A program made the position numbers and the translations under genes. From Protopterus annectens (Eukaryota; Chordata; Ceratodontiformes; Protopteridae): a DNA stretch of 64,000 nt. The notes below the pieces were generated by a model, which did no database searches, had not been told where the DNA came from, and was given only the letters and a program-made list of their open reading frames with translations. The stretch covers positions 1,754,081,609 to 1,754,145,608 of the forward strand of contig NC_056725.1 of assembly GCF_019279795.1 (NCBI RefSeq). Direction: 5' to 3'. Shown here one piece after another: positions 52,477-63,340 of the stretch (the first letter of the stretch is position 1; every line of letters begins with the position of its first letter).

Positions 52477-52829
52477 CTGAATAAAATATACATATTTCAA
52501 TTTCCATTTACTGGTTCCAGGAAGAAAACAGGTGGTGGACAGGCAACCATCTAAACATACATAAACAATATTCTGAAATATCTGCTAAGGTACATCTACT
52601 TTCCAAGTACTGATACACTGATCACACCACATACAACATTTTTTTATAATGTAATTTTTAAATTCAGCCACATTCAATATTCAATTAGCCAGTGACAGTT
52701 TCCTGTGATCTGTTCCTAGTCTTAGTGATGCAACGCTGAAGGCCATACTGAGAAAAAGGTTTATACAAACTGTTAGCCACATAATATGTGGCTTGTGACT
52801 GGAAAGGCATCCTGCATCTTTTACAAAGA

Positions 52830-54500
52830 ACTACTGTCACAAAAGGAAATATTGTCAGCCTAGCTATCTGGAATTTTGTAAATAATTATATGCTATTTCT
52901 GAATATTAATATGATTTATATAGAAGTGTGACACAGGGAGAGACTACCAGCACAGCTGTCTGGAATTTTGTAAATGTTTACATGTCAGTTGTGAATGTCA
53001 ACATGATTCATATGCTTGTGTTATGTCATGTGTATATCAAACTGCTGGTACAGAAGTGTGTGTCAGAAGGGTTTATACAGTACTGAACTTAAAGATGTAC
53101 CCACAGTGTACCCTACTGGAAAAGAACAAAAATGTATATAAACTATTGTAACTGTGTAAATGTATATGTTTTAACAGTGGGAAAATGCATATAAGACAGT
53201 TAATTTGCAAAACTTCAGAAAATTGAAATTAAATTATTTTATAACTGTACCATAAAAGAGACGTCAACTTTCAGTTTCAGTGCAACAAGAGATAATATCT
53301 AGAACTAGATGTTTTTGTATTGTTTTTAGATGTGGAGGAATGTAAATTGTTTTACAACTTCCACCATTTACCTTAGATGTAAGAGAAGTCCTTGTTTATG
53401 TATTTTCACAGAGAGATGCTAAATGCTACCAGCTGCAGTGGGGGTTTTCACCTGGCATAGTCAGATGACAAGAAGTGATGTCCTGCTGCAAGTATCCCAG
53501 CAGCAATATTCTGAGATATTAATTTAAGAACTCTCAGAGAGAGAGTGCATTTTGTATTTTGTCTTTGACCCGATAGCACCAGCTGGAAACCCACTCACAT
53601 CTGTCTTGCCTTGCTCTGTAAAGTTAACTAAGGTATGGCAAATTCTCTTAGATTCAGACAGGAATATGGTGAAGTACAGCTTAGATGTTTTCCGTATTTA
53701 TTTGATCTGTCCTGCAATGTTGTTTTAAATGTTTCCTGTGATTCTGAGCTCTGAAGTAACTGTGATTGTTTACTGAGTATTTTCTTGTTCTTTTATTATT
53801 AACTATATTTAAACCTTAAAACTGTGGCTGGTCTGTCTAGGGATATTTAATCTCTTGGCGTACTTGCATATCTATTTGGTGACACTGTGCAGGCCACTCC
53901 TAATAGCCTTGCTCTTGGTCAAACTACCATTTGAATTTATAGTGACATTACACAGTAAGATTGGACATCCTTTGCTAAGGGCCTTAAAGTAGCTGATAAG
54001 TAGTGGCTGGTGGCAGTGAAAACTACCTTACAGTCTGGACAAAAGAGGGCATATAGCTAGTAAACCTGTGCCAGCCTTTCCCAGGTGTGTGTGTGTATAA
54101 ATAAAATCTCAGAGTGTGTGAGTGTTAGTGTGTGTCAGCTACTTGGGCAGGGACATAAAGAACTGGCTGGACAGAGAGGGTGCTGGAGGTCATGGCCTGG
54201 GCACTCAGCTGATATCTCAACCCATAGCTGTGCCAGTGGGGAGTCTTACTGGCGATCTGGAGAAAGAGGGAGAAACCAGCCCCAGACTGACTGCGGTCTC
54301 TGTGTGCTCTTAAGGGAAACTGCACTTAATTGTGCATGTACTTGTCTTCCCAGTGTGTACATCCCCCAGTGTTGCCAGTGGTGAGGATTGAGGCTCCTTG
54401 ATTATTGGGACAGTGCAGCATCGTCACAACTACCTAAGGTGTTCTGTCTCAGTTTGGGTCTATGGACACACTAACATGGACTTCCACATTGACATCACTA
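52830..54500 (+). other. Possible LTR-retroelement 5' LTR end and leader
   Basis: Sequence near 53790-53885 (AAACCTTAAAACTGTGGCTG, then TCTTGGCGTACTTGCATATC, then TTTGGTGACACTGTGCAGG) resembles an R/U5 end followed by a TGG-starting primer-binding-like site. A GC-richer leader (54060-54400) follows. No gag or pol is seen, and no second LTR is found. A weak call. Confidence 0.25.
52860..53020. repeat. Imperfect tandem pair
   Basis: CTGGAATTTTGTAAAT followed by a similar 45-bp context occurs at about 52868 and 52961, with shared ATATGATT(T/C)ATAT ends. Spacing is about 93 bp. Confidence 0.55.
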
Positions 54501-54749
54501 AGGATAAAGTTCAGTGAACTTCTCAGTGATGTCAAGTAGTGAAAATTAAATTGTACAAAAGACTTCAATGTAAATATAGTGCCTTAAAACAGGTACAAAT
54601 AGGACAAAAATGGAAGAATATTTGGAAAGCACTATATGCAGTGCTGTATAAGGTAGTACCAAAACTGAGATGGAATAATTTGATAATGCAAGCACAGCAC
54701 AAAACTTCAATTCAAATGCAATAAAAAGTTATGTCTAAATTAATAAAGA

Positions 54750-54925
54750 AGTTATGTTTTACCATAACTTTCCATCTGTGTTGTCGATCTTCATCAGTCC
54801 TCGACAGATGGTTTGGTTCTGAACCTCGGAACCGACTCGGCCGTATACTTCAGCTAGCACCCTCCAAACACTCAAGCCAGGCACTACCCATAATACTCCT
54901 CTCAGAAATTACGTCAGATCGAGTT
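54750..54925 (+). repeat. DIRS-C left inverted terminal repeat
   Basis: GGTTTGGTTCTGAACCTC and ACTACCCATAATACTCCTCT mirror the right end (60727-60800). The outer ~50 nt pair with 55085-55134. Confidence 0.87.
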
Positions 54926-55084
54926 TGCCAAAGAAAAAAGCAGTCAGACGTAAAGAAATTATGGTTAAACGCTAGAGACACAGTAACAGAGGCCACATGC
55001 GAGTCCTTAAAAGGAAGCTAGCTAAGAACTAACTTGGTCTACTAAGAGTCACAGGATGGGGGAAGGAGGGTGGGGATGTCAAGG

Positions 55085-55180
55085 ATTGGTGAAGATCGAC
55101 AACACAGATGGAACGTTATGGTAAGACATACCTTCTTTATCTGATGTGGTTAATCTTCACACAATCCTTGACAGTAAGAC
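55085..55180 (-). repeat. DIRS-C internal complementary region
   Basis: The first half mirrors the left end (GATCGACAACACAGATGGAA, reverse complement of about 54768-54787 with small changes). The second half (ATCTGATGTGGTTAATCTTC) mirrors the right end near 60815-60842. Confidence 0.87.
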
Positions 55181-55212
55181 AGAGTCCCCAGCTACTTTAG
55201 TCTCGGGAGGAC

Positions 55213-56170
55213 TCACGGAAGAATATTCCTAAGCACCATAGAGTCAAAGGATGCTCGTCCCCTTGACACATGATCCAATCTGTAATGAGTGATAAAGGTA
55301 TGATGAGAAGACCATGTGACTGCTGCACAGATGTCGTCTAAAGATGCTCTGGCATGAAAAACTGCAGACATTGCCACTACTTTTGTAGAATGGGGATTGA
55401 ACTGGTTTTGGAAGTTGGAGCCCTTTAGAATGATAAATGAAAGTGATGCAATCTCTAAGCCATTTAGCCAGGTAACCTTTGAAACTAGATTACCTAGATG
55501 GAAAGAAGAGAATGCCACAAATAGCTGGTTTGATTTTCTGAAATCTTTAGTCTTGTGAAGATAAAAATGTAGTGGTCTGTGCACGTCAAGTAAATGGAGA
55601 GCATATTTTCCCTTGTTAGAAAAATTTGGGAAATAAAACTGGCAATTGTAGTGTCTGATTAATGTTGGTTTCGGAAACAACTTTGAGTAAGAGGGGTGGA
55701 TTTGTTTGAAGAGCAACTCTATCTCTGTGAAATTTAAGTAGGGAGGTTTGTAAGATAGAGCGTGAAGCTCAGATACTATTCTTGCAGAAGTTTAATTCAC
55801 AAGCTGCTGATGGTTCAAAGGGTGGGGGTCATAGTAAGGGCCTGAAGAACTACAGTTAGATCCCAAGGGGGAGCATGTTATTTAAATAGAGGTCTTAGCA
55901 TTAGGAAACCTTTTAAGAATGCTTTACAAAAAGTTTGTGTGACATTAGAGAAGCACTATCCAGTCCTATATGAAAATTTGATATCGCTGCTAGGTGATCT
56001 TTAAATGTTGATGCAGAGGAGCCAGATTGGTAAAGTGCAGCTAGAAAATCTAAAACTTTATGAATGGGACTGGAATAAAGGTCTAGTCCCTTATCAATAG
56101 CCCATCTAGCAAAATTTTCCCATTTACTTTGATATAGTTTCCTAGTAGAAGATTTGTGATAATCAACAAT
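55213..56170 (-). pseudogene. DIRS-C tyrosine recombinase, damaged
   Basis: The open frame 55213-55716 (167 codons) covers the C-terminal half. LLDVHRPLHFYLHKTKDFRK, then FNPHSTKVVAMSAVFHARAS and WSSHHTFITHYRLDHVSRGR. In the HxxR box the catalytic Arg is Lys (HSTK), unlike HSTR in DIRS-A and DIRS-B, which alone would be expected to cripple recombination. Upstream parts (to about 56170) are recognisable only in pieces. No longer functional. Confidence 0.82.
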
Positions 56171-56173
56171 AAT

Positions 56174-56936
56174 TCATCGGACAGGGGAAGAAAGAGAAGG
56201 AAGCCTGGCAATCATGGGAATTGGAGAAGCCACGCACTGAGCTTGAGACGTTGGAGATTCAGATGTACCATGCCCTCTGGGTGAGACAGCAGATCTGGAG
56301 CTGGGTCCAGAATCCATGGTTTCCAAATTAAATGACGCCAAATAAAGGGAAACCAAACTTGTTGAGGCCAGAAAGAGGCAATGAGAATTATTGAATTTTC
56401 CGTCATTTTGGCTTTCTTTAGAAACTGCGATATGAGGAGAGTTGGGGAAAGGCATAGAGCAGACCAGGGGGACAGTCACGGAGAAGAGAGGCTCTGGGTG
56501 ACTACCCCTGAGGGGGGATTAGGACAAAGTAACTTCTGCACTTGTTGTTTAGAGGACAGGCAAAAAGATCACAGCAAGGTTGGCCGCAGTGGCAAAAAAA
56601 TCCTGTTCGCCACTGTTGGATTGAGAGACCACCTGTGAGGCAAGAGAATAGTTCTGCTCAATTTGTCTGCTATCATGCTGGAGCTTCCCAGAATGTGCTT
56701 TGCTGTGAAAAAGCAGTTGGAAGCAATCTCCCAATTGCCAAACTCTGAGTGCCTCTTGACACAATGGGTAAGATTTGGTTCTCCCTTGTTTGTTTATATA
56801 CCAGACTACTGGCATGTTGTCCATCTGAATTGCTACTGTCCCTTATGGAAGGACATCTTAGAATGATTGCAACACTAACAGCACTGCCGTCATCTCTAGA
56901 ACACTTATGTGCAAGTTGGCCTCCAGTTAGAGCCAC
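56174..56936 (-). pseudogene. DIRS-C RNase H and tail, fragmented
   Basis: Frame 56549-56824 starts with DNMPVVWYINKQGRTKSYPL, the RNase H TDN segment, and other pieces cover the conserved tail (LIASFWPQQVWFPF and WKPWILDPAPDLLS in 56212-56406). The DASQI segment is in yet another frame at 56905-57114 (ASMDASQIVSGD, usually TDASxxGWG). At least three frameshifts. Confidence 0.75.
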
Positions 56937-58033
56937 GTGCCTTGGACTGTTCTTCCCAGATAATGTCCCCAGACACTATCTGGGAAGCATCCATGCTCGC
57001 TATGGCTCGGGGCTGGGGAAGAATGAATGGCTGGCCCAAGAGAATCTGACTGGAGTGCAGCCACCACATGAGGTCCTGTTTGCAGCGACTGGTAATCAGA
57101 ATTAGATGAGACACTGGTTGGTGTATCAGAGACCATTGGGAAGCTAGTAACTATTACAATATCCGCAATGTGATACCTTGCCAAGGGAACAAGAGTGACT
57201 GATACTGCCATAGAGCCTAATGCTTGAAGAATTAATTTTGCTGGGACCCTGTTTTTCCGCAGAATTTGCCTGATTTGGGATCTGATGCCTTGTAGTCTTT
57301 CTAGAAGGAAAGATGTAACTCCCGAAACAGTATCTAAATGGGCTTCGTTGAAATCCAGTTGTCGAGAGGGATGAAGTCTGGATTTTTTGAAATTTATTGT
57401 GATGCCTAGAGATGTGCAAAGATGTATGGTGTAATCTCTTACCCATTCTAACCGATGCCTAATTGTAGCAGTGAGGAGCCAGTCGTCAAGATATGGAATT
57501 ACTCGAAATCCTTGAGGTCTTAGATGAGCTGCTTCCACTGCCAGGCATTTGGTGAACACCCTGGGGGCTGTGATGAGTCCAAAGGGGAGTGTTCTGAATT
57601 GGAAATGACTGGCTCCTAGCTGGAAGTGCAGAAACCTCCTGGAGCTCTTTTCCATTTTTATGTGGTAATAAGCGTTTTGGAGGTCTACAGAGCACATTCA
57701 CTCATCTTTTTCCAAAAATGAAAGTATCGACTGAGCTGAGACCATTTGGAATTTGGTTTGCTCTACTGCCTTGTTGAACTGGCTGAGATCCAAGATGGGT
57801 CTCCAGTCCCCTGTTTTCTTGGGCACTAAAAAGAATGTTGAGTAAAAAACAGATCCTGTTTGGTCTGGTGGGACTTTATGGATGACTCTTTTGTCAAGCA
57901 GTCTTTGAAATTCTAGTACTGCTGCTTCCCTGTGACTGGGTGCTACATCCGGGAGTTTTAACTGGGATTTTGGGGATAGTGATAGAGGGATTTTGTAACC
58001 TCTGGATGTTATTCCCTGCACCCATTTGTCCAT
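56927..58033 (-). pseudogene. DIRS-C reverse transcriptase, one in-frame stop
   Basis: Two parts in one frame, 57698-58033 and 56927-57697, are separated by a TGA where DIRS-B has Trp (SWMCSIDL). The first has KIPLSLSPKSQLKLPDVAPS and STFFLVPKKTGDWRPILDLS. The second has CSVDLQNAYYHIK (block A), FRTLPFGLITAPRVFTKC and VIPYLDDWLLTA (YLDD). Apart from the stop and its C-terminal frameshift it is well preserved. Confidence 0.88.
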
Positions 58034-58467
58034 AGTTAATATTTGCCAGGCAGATTGGTGGAGAGAAATTCGTCCCCCTACTGCCTCCAGAGGAGGCCAA
58101 CTGGGCTCCCGTTCAGGGGTGCCGTTAGGAAGTACAAAGAAGGATTCTCTGGATCCCTGCTTTTGCGGTCCATTTCTGCCTCTGGGGTGGTATCATCCCA
58201 TTGCTTCCCCCTCTGCCCCGGGTGTAGTCTTTGCCTCGTGAATCTTGGAAAGGCCCTTTGGATTTTTTTAAACCATAGTCTCCCACTTCTCTGGTTCTTA
58301 GAGTACGGCCTCTCAGGAGTGGAGAAACATACGCCTATGGCAAAAGGGTCTTGCCATTCTTTTCACATCTGGATAAGGTGTCTTTTACCTTGAAACCAAC
58401 TAGGGCATATCCATCAAATAAGCATTGACGAATGACGCTTTAAATGGCTCCGCAAAGTTGCACAAGC

Positions 58468-60431
58468 TCATCCAGGAGTGTCTTCTGATGATTTGCCTGA
58501 ACCCTTTGCCCTAGTTGCCCCTTCAGCTGTGTGAGCATTGAGTCTCATGGATGAGTTAGAAATTGCATCAAAGGTTCCTAGCTGAGAGGTAATTTTGTAT
58601 CGAACCTCTTTAACCACTGCTCTGGAGAGGGTATCTGAGAGCTCTTTGATAAGATCACTCTGTGATCTGGTAAAGTGCGTCATAACACAGCGAAGGTCAT
58701 TGAAACAAACGTGCTTCAGAAATCTTCCCAAATCTATCCATAGTCCTAGACTACTTGTTAGGAGGATGGATAGTCAGACTTTCCTCAAAAAGTTCCTTCT
58801 TGGTGGCCGCCGCTATCACCATCATGTCAACGGGAATCTCTTTGGACCAATGTAGTTCATCCTTAGGGGCTGATAAGAACAGGTTTCTTGGGGATTGGCA
58901 ATATGGTGTCAGCAGGTGGAGAGATCCAAGAAGTAGAGGGCTGGGCCGAAAAAGCTGCCAGGTACGCTGATTCCTCTGAGGAAGGCTGGGTGGAGTTACA
59001 GCCACCCCTCTGTTTCAGGATTTCTAGGATGTCCTCGAAGGAATCATCATCATGGGGTGACCTGGGGGGAACCTTTCCCTTTATCAAAATCAGTATCTTC
59101 AGTGAAAGACTCCTCTGGGGAGTCTAAAGTGCTTTCTCTTGGCAATTTCTCTTCGCAGGGACTTCCTCGGGGGGGGGGGGTGATCCAGGGAAGTATCTAA
59201 AGAGGAAACCACTGAAGTGGGTGCAACCTGGGACTTTTGTGCCCTCTGTCTTAGGGATGAGGCTGATGGTAGCTCAGGTTGAAAATATGCAGAACTGAAA
59301 TAGACTCCGTGGGAACCGGGGTCACACCCCGCACCGAATAGGCAGCCTCCGGAACAGAAGCCTGGGTCGATGCTACAAAGGCTGAGGCACCGAGGGACAT
59401 GGACAACTTCAAAGCAGCAGAAAAAAAATCCATGCACCTTGGAACTGACCAGAGAGTCCTGACCCCGGGAGGCCTTCAGTGCAGAAAGCTTGGAGGAATT
59501 CAACGCAATTCTAGGAACTGGAGAATAGGATGCTACCGGATGAGAGACAGTCAATGCCGGGAGAGTCAGAAACAAGGCCTCCAAAGACTCGGCAAGAGTT
59601 GGAGGAGGAGGACATGGGGGTGTCACAGATTGGCTGGTTCCGGCGCTGGTGTGGCTAGGAACCGGGAAGAATCCCCTCGCTATCAGAAGCTGATCCACCA
59701 GTCTCATAATATTGGCCTCTGAGAGACTCTTAGTAGATCGAACCAAGGCAGTGGAAGAAGATTATAGGGGTCTCACTTCCATAAAGGACTTGGTGGCCTG
59801 TCTTTAAAAGGGTCAATAGAAGGTGAGTAAATTGTTCTAATTGCTTCGGTACTGATGAATCAGTGGGTAATGAAGAAGTAGCTGTCGGCTCCAAGACAAA
59901 TTTCGTTTTGGTTTCAGATAAAACTTCCAGTGCCGATGAACTCTTCCATACAGAGGTTGATTTAGGCATTTTTCTTGATGGTTCTGAGAACCTTGGAACT
60001 GAAGAAGGTCTTTTCTTTGAAGTAGAAGATAAGGAGGATGAAGAAGTGCTAGCTTCAGTCCTGGACTCAGAAATGGCCTTGTCAAATCCGGATTTGAGGA
60101 ATCCCCTCAAAATAAGTTTGTTCTCCCTTTCAGTCAAGGTATGGGTTGAAAACCCGTGACAGATACAGCAGTCTTCTTGGAGATGAATCTTCCCCAGACA
60201 ATAAACACACACGGTATGCTCGTCAGAGTTGGGTATCTTGCCCTCACACGTCTGACACCTTTTAAAGCCAGAGATGCCTTTAGAAGATTTAGGAGGGGGA
60301 AAGTTGTTGTTGTTCAGCCATAATGACACAGTGAACACTGTCATGCAATCATGCAAGAAGAAAGGAAAAAGATAAAAGAAAAAGATACAGATAAGATTTT
60401 TTTTTAAGTCGATAAGGAAAGAGGATACCAA
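58468..60431 (-). pseudogene. DIRS-C gag-like ORF1, fragmented
   Basis: The N-terminal frame 59730-60431 contains the Cys/His cluster FKRCQTCEGKIPNSDEHTVC, VYCLGKIHLQEDCCICHGF, then NKLILRGFLKSGFD, matching the N-terminus of DIRS-B gag. The middle (59099-59746) is Ser/Pro-rich with a run of G at 59170-59180 that may have caused slippage. The C-terminal piece 58468-58731 has RFLKHVCFNDLRCVMTHFTR and MRLNAHTAEGATRAKGSGKS, aligning with the conserved gag C-terminal region. Broken in several places. Confidence 0.78.
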
Positions 60432-60679
60432 TGATGGTAATTAGAAATACCTAAAAAGGTAAGGGAAAAAGAATGTACTAAGTCTACCAACTGTAGAAGG
60501 GAAATAGAGAAGGAAGAATATACTCAAGCTAAGCTACAAGAGGAGTGGGTAGGTAAAAAGGGGGAGTAACAGAAGATATAAAGCAGATTTTTTTAAGGGA
60601 AAAAGAGAGTTTAAACAACAACAGACTTATTAAATATAGCCAAGGCTTGAGAGAGGAACAAACGCGTCTGGTCTGCGAA

Positions 60680-60842
60680 ACGGCAAATGAGATCTGGGGT
60701 AATTTCTGAGAGGAGCATTATGGGTAGTGTCCGGCACGAGAGTTTGGAGGGCACGAGCTGAAGTGTACTGCTGAGTCAGTTCTGAGGTTCAGAACCAAAC
60801 CCACTGTCAAGGACTGAGTGAAGATTGACATCATCAGATGAA
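60680..60842 (-). repeat. DIRS-C right inverted terminal repeat
   Basis: Mirror of 54750-54925; ends at about 60842 in TCATCAGATGAA. Beyond it lies unrelated sequence. Confidence 0.85.
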
Positions 60843-61176
60843 ATGGTTATTACTGCTGAAAGTGCCAAAGAGGAATTATGCACATGACTGGACCGGGCTA
60901 AGGTGAGGAGGTACACATCTGACAGCATAAAGATATGTCCCATGACTTATGCACACTGCTACAGAGGTAGTGCACAGACTCCCTTGTCCAGTAATACAAC
61001 ATTCTTCTTTGTAAGTCACACTAAACTTATTCTCAAGGCTAGTGGGATCACTTGCATGCAATTATCCACTCAGTACATTTAAAGATTATTTTCCTTTTTT
61101 TTTTGTCTTCTAATTCATTCTTAGTCATATATCATGCATGAAAAACATAAAACACCTACATGCTCATACCACTCAC
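60843..61176. other. No gene recognised (presumed intron)
   Basis: Sequence between the DIRS-C right end and the candidate exon. No motif found. Confidence 0.4.
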
Positions 61177-61293
61177 CTGCTTACCCAGTGGAAACTTAGG
61201 AAGGGAAGTAGTTAAAGCATGAAGACATCTCAGAACTGGAATATAATTCTCATGGTAATTATGAAGATGTCGAAGAAGCGTTTTGATTTCTTT
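61177..61293 (-). CDS. Candidate host-gene internal exon (117 nt)
   Basis: On the minus strand: a strong acceptor (TTTCTTTTTTATTAG) just before 61293, a 117-nt segment open in one frame only (39 codons, phase 0-0), and a consensus donor CAG|GTGAGT after 61177. The peptide starts KEIKTLLRHLHNYHENYIPV, contains LRCLHALTTSLPKF and ends PLGKQ; it resembles an alpha-helical repeat-type protein. It is unrelated to any transposon protein here. I do not recognise the gene. Splice quality and phase make this the best host exon in the window. Confidence 0.6.
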
Positions 61294-62715
61294 CTAATAA
61301 AAAAGAAAGAAACAGACTTTCTTAACACTGCTGTTAGTCACTGGCTAGTCAGCTGAGAGGGTCATCCTGACAGCTAAGTAATTCACATAACCTCTACATC
61401 ACATTGGGATTAACAATACCAGGGAGCCTGTCACTTTATCCGCAAAAAGTAAACTTCTTGAGCCACACATCTTAAATGAGAAACTTCTGAGGAATGAACA
61501 ATCTCATTGCATTTTCCAGAATAAAATGCATGCTTTAGAATAATAAATATTAGTGGTGGTTTGCACAGTACAGTTACTTTCCACTTTCATCCAACATAAG
61601 TTCTGCTGAAATAAATAGACCACCAAAATAAACATTTCTTCCCTATTTGTATCATGTAATTCTCATTCATACAAAACAAAAGCACAGGAAAAGAATGATC
61701 AGACTTCTTATTTAAAATAAGTGCTTTCATTTTTGTTCAGTAAAACAACTTCTTCAGATTAAATCAATCATTTAATTATAGTAAAATGTATATCATATGC
61801 ACAAACTTAAACTATTAAAACAACTGTCAGTATGGCATGAAAATTTATATGCAACAGTACTTCCAAGTGCGGTAAGAAAGGTACAACTCCACAATCATAA
61901 CTTTAAATGAAAATGCAGGCAGGAAGGGAAGTCAATGACGTAGGAGAGAGGATCAAATAATTAAAAGAGCAGGCGAGAGAGAAAATGGGACACAAAACAT
62001 TGTATAGGAACAAACAGTGGGACTTGCGGCATAACAGAGTACTGAGGAACAAACAGTGGTGACTTGCTGCATAACAGAGTACTGCTACTTTTCAGTACAA
62101 GGAATCAGAGGAGGATGGGAGAGGTTCAAGATGTGATACAGGAGGGGAAGGATGGACATTGCTTGTGGCACAGAAACGTGACAGTGACAAAAAGGCTTGT
62201 GTTATGGAAGCAGCAGTGTACAAGTTGCTTAAGATCATTGAGGGAGTTGTGCTCTTCATATGGGATGCCATCAACTGCAAAGTCAAAGAGGAGGAAAAGG
62301 AGGGCAAATATCACCCGCGAGAAAGTGGCAAGGAAGTGTCAAGAGTTAAAACCCATGTTTAAGGGCCCTGACGGCTGAAGTACAGGAATAGGGGTGCTGA
62401 TGGATCAATCCACTGCATCAGCTACAGGGGAAGGAAATGACCTGGGAGACAGAAAGGAGTGAGGGAAGCAGGAAGATAAAAAAAAAGGCTGTAATCATGA
62501 GAAATCTGAATTTGCTAACAGACTAGAAAGCTGAATTTGCTAACGACAGACTGGAAACGCGCAAGCTCTGAGGTACAAAGGAAGTGTAAGGTGACTGAAA
62601 TACTAATCCACAAGGAATTGAATTAACTGATAAGACCCTTTACCAGAAAGGAAAGAATTTTGGATGTAGTCCTAAACAATGCAGAAGTTGTCAGGAAAAA
62701 CTGTTGGGATATTAC
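61294..62715. other. No gene recognised; one short tandem duplication
   Basis: AT-rich. A 39-bp unit (GGAACAAACAGTGG and on to AGAGTACTG) is repeated at 62007-62045 and 62046-62084. The frame 62064-62378 is basic (KSKRRKRRANITREKVARKC) but has no family I can name. Confidence 0.4.
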
Positions 62716-63340
62716 TCTATCATGTTAGTATGTCTTATTTAACCGACAGTGAAGGTTTAGGTCTTTAGCCAGGTATTTGTCAAACCAATTACTCTGTGAA
62801 GGATAGGGAGGTCAAGCAGATTCAGGTTTTTCATGGTTCAATAGGATAGCACAGATCACAATAAAAGAGTCTGTAAAAGGACAAAGTACAAGGGGAGGGT
62901 TGCCAAGCTGACTTGATAACTGAGGGTCTCAAGGCCACTAACCATTTTAATAAGGAATCTCTGTAGTATCTCAAGTTGAATAATACTTTTTGAGAGATAT
63001 GGTCAAAAGGGAAATTATATTCAATAGTGGGGTCTGATAACAGAAGAGTAGAGGGTAATTAAAACTTCTTTGAATTTAGAGAAGATGCATTTGGAACTAG
63101 ATTAGCAAGAATGAACAGTAGAGGGTAATTAAAACATCTTTGGATTTAGAGGAGATGCATTTGGAACTAGGTGAGCTAAAGAGAGGGAGAAAAAGAAGAA
63201 TTGCTAAAATATTACAGAGACATGATGGTAAAAAAAATTAAGGAATTTCCAACAAAAGCACCTAGATCCCTTACAACAGTGTCTCATGGGAGAAACAGAA
63301 CCCAGAAGTAATGAGCTTAACTCTGCCCTATCCAGATAAG
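62716..63340 (-). mobile_element. Probable LINE RT C-terminal fragment, decayed
   Basis: Minus-strand reading near 62960-63050 gives PTIEYNFPFDHISQKVLFNL, resembling the RPxIEYxxPVWSPYLxKxIxxLE region after the LINE RT, followed in a shifted frame by LGNPPLVLCPFTDSFIVICA. Clade CR1/L2 group, tentative. A 70-bp tandem duplication lies within it (63047-63116 and 63117-63181). Confidence 0.4.
63047..63181. repeat. 70-bp tandem duplication
   Basis: AGTAGAGGGTAATTAAAAC and the following ~50 bases occur twice, starting at 63047 and 63117, with a few differences (ACTTCTTTGAATTTAGAGAA against ACATCTTTGGATTTAGAGGA). Confidence 0.8.

Larger units (their letters stand above)
54750..60842 (-). mobile_element. 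DIRS-C: DIRS1-type retrotransposon, coding broken
   Basis: A third DIRS on the minus strand, 6.1 kb, with inverted terminal repeats (54750-54925; 60680-60842), an internal complementary region (55085-55180), and gag, RT, RNase H and recombinase remnants. Its termini (TTACCATAACTTTCCATCTG) share a motif with DIRS-B. It is more decayed than DIRS-A. It lies between the two best host-exon candidates. Confidence 0.9.
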
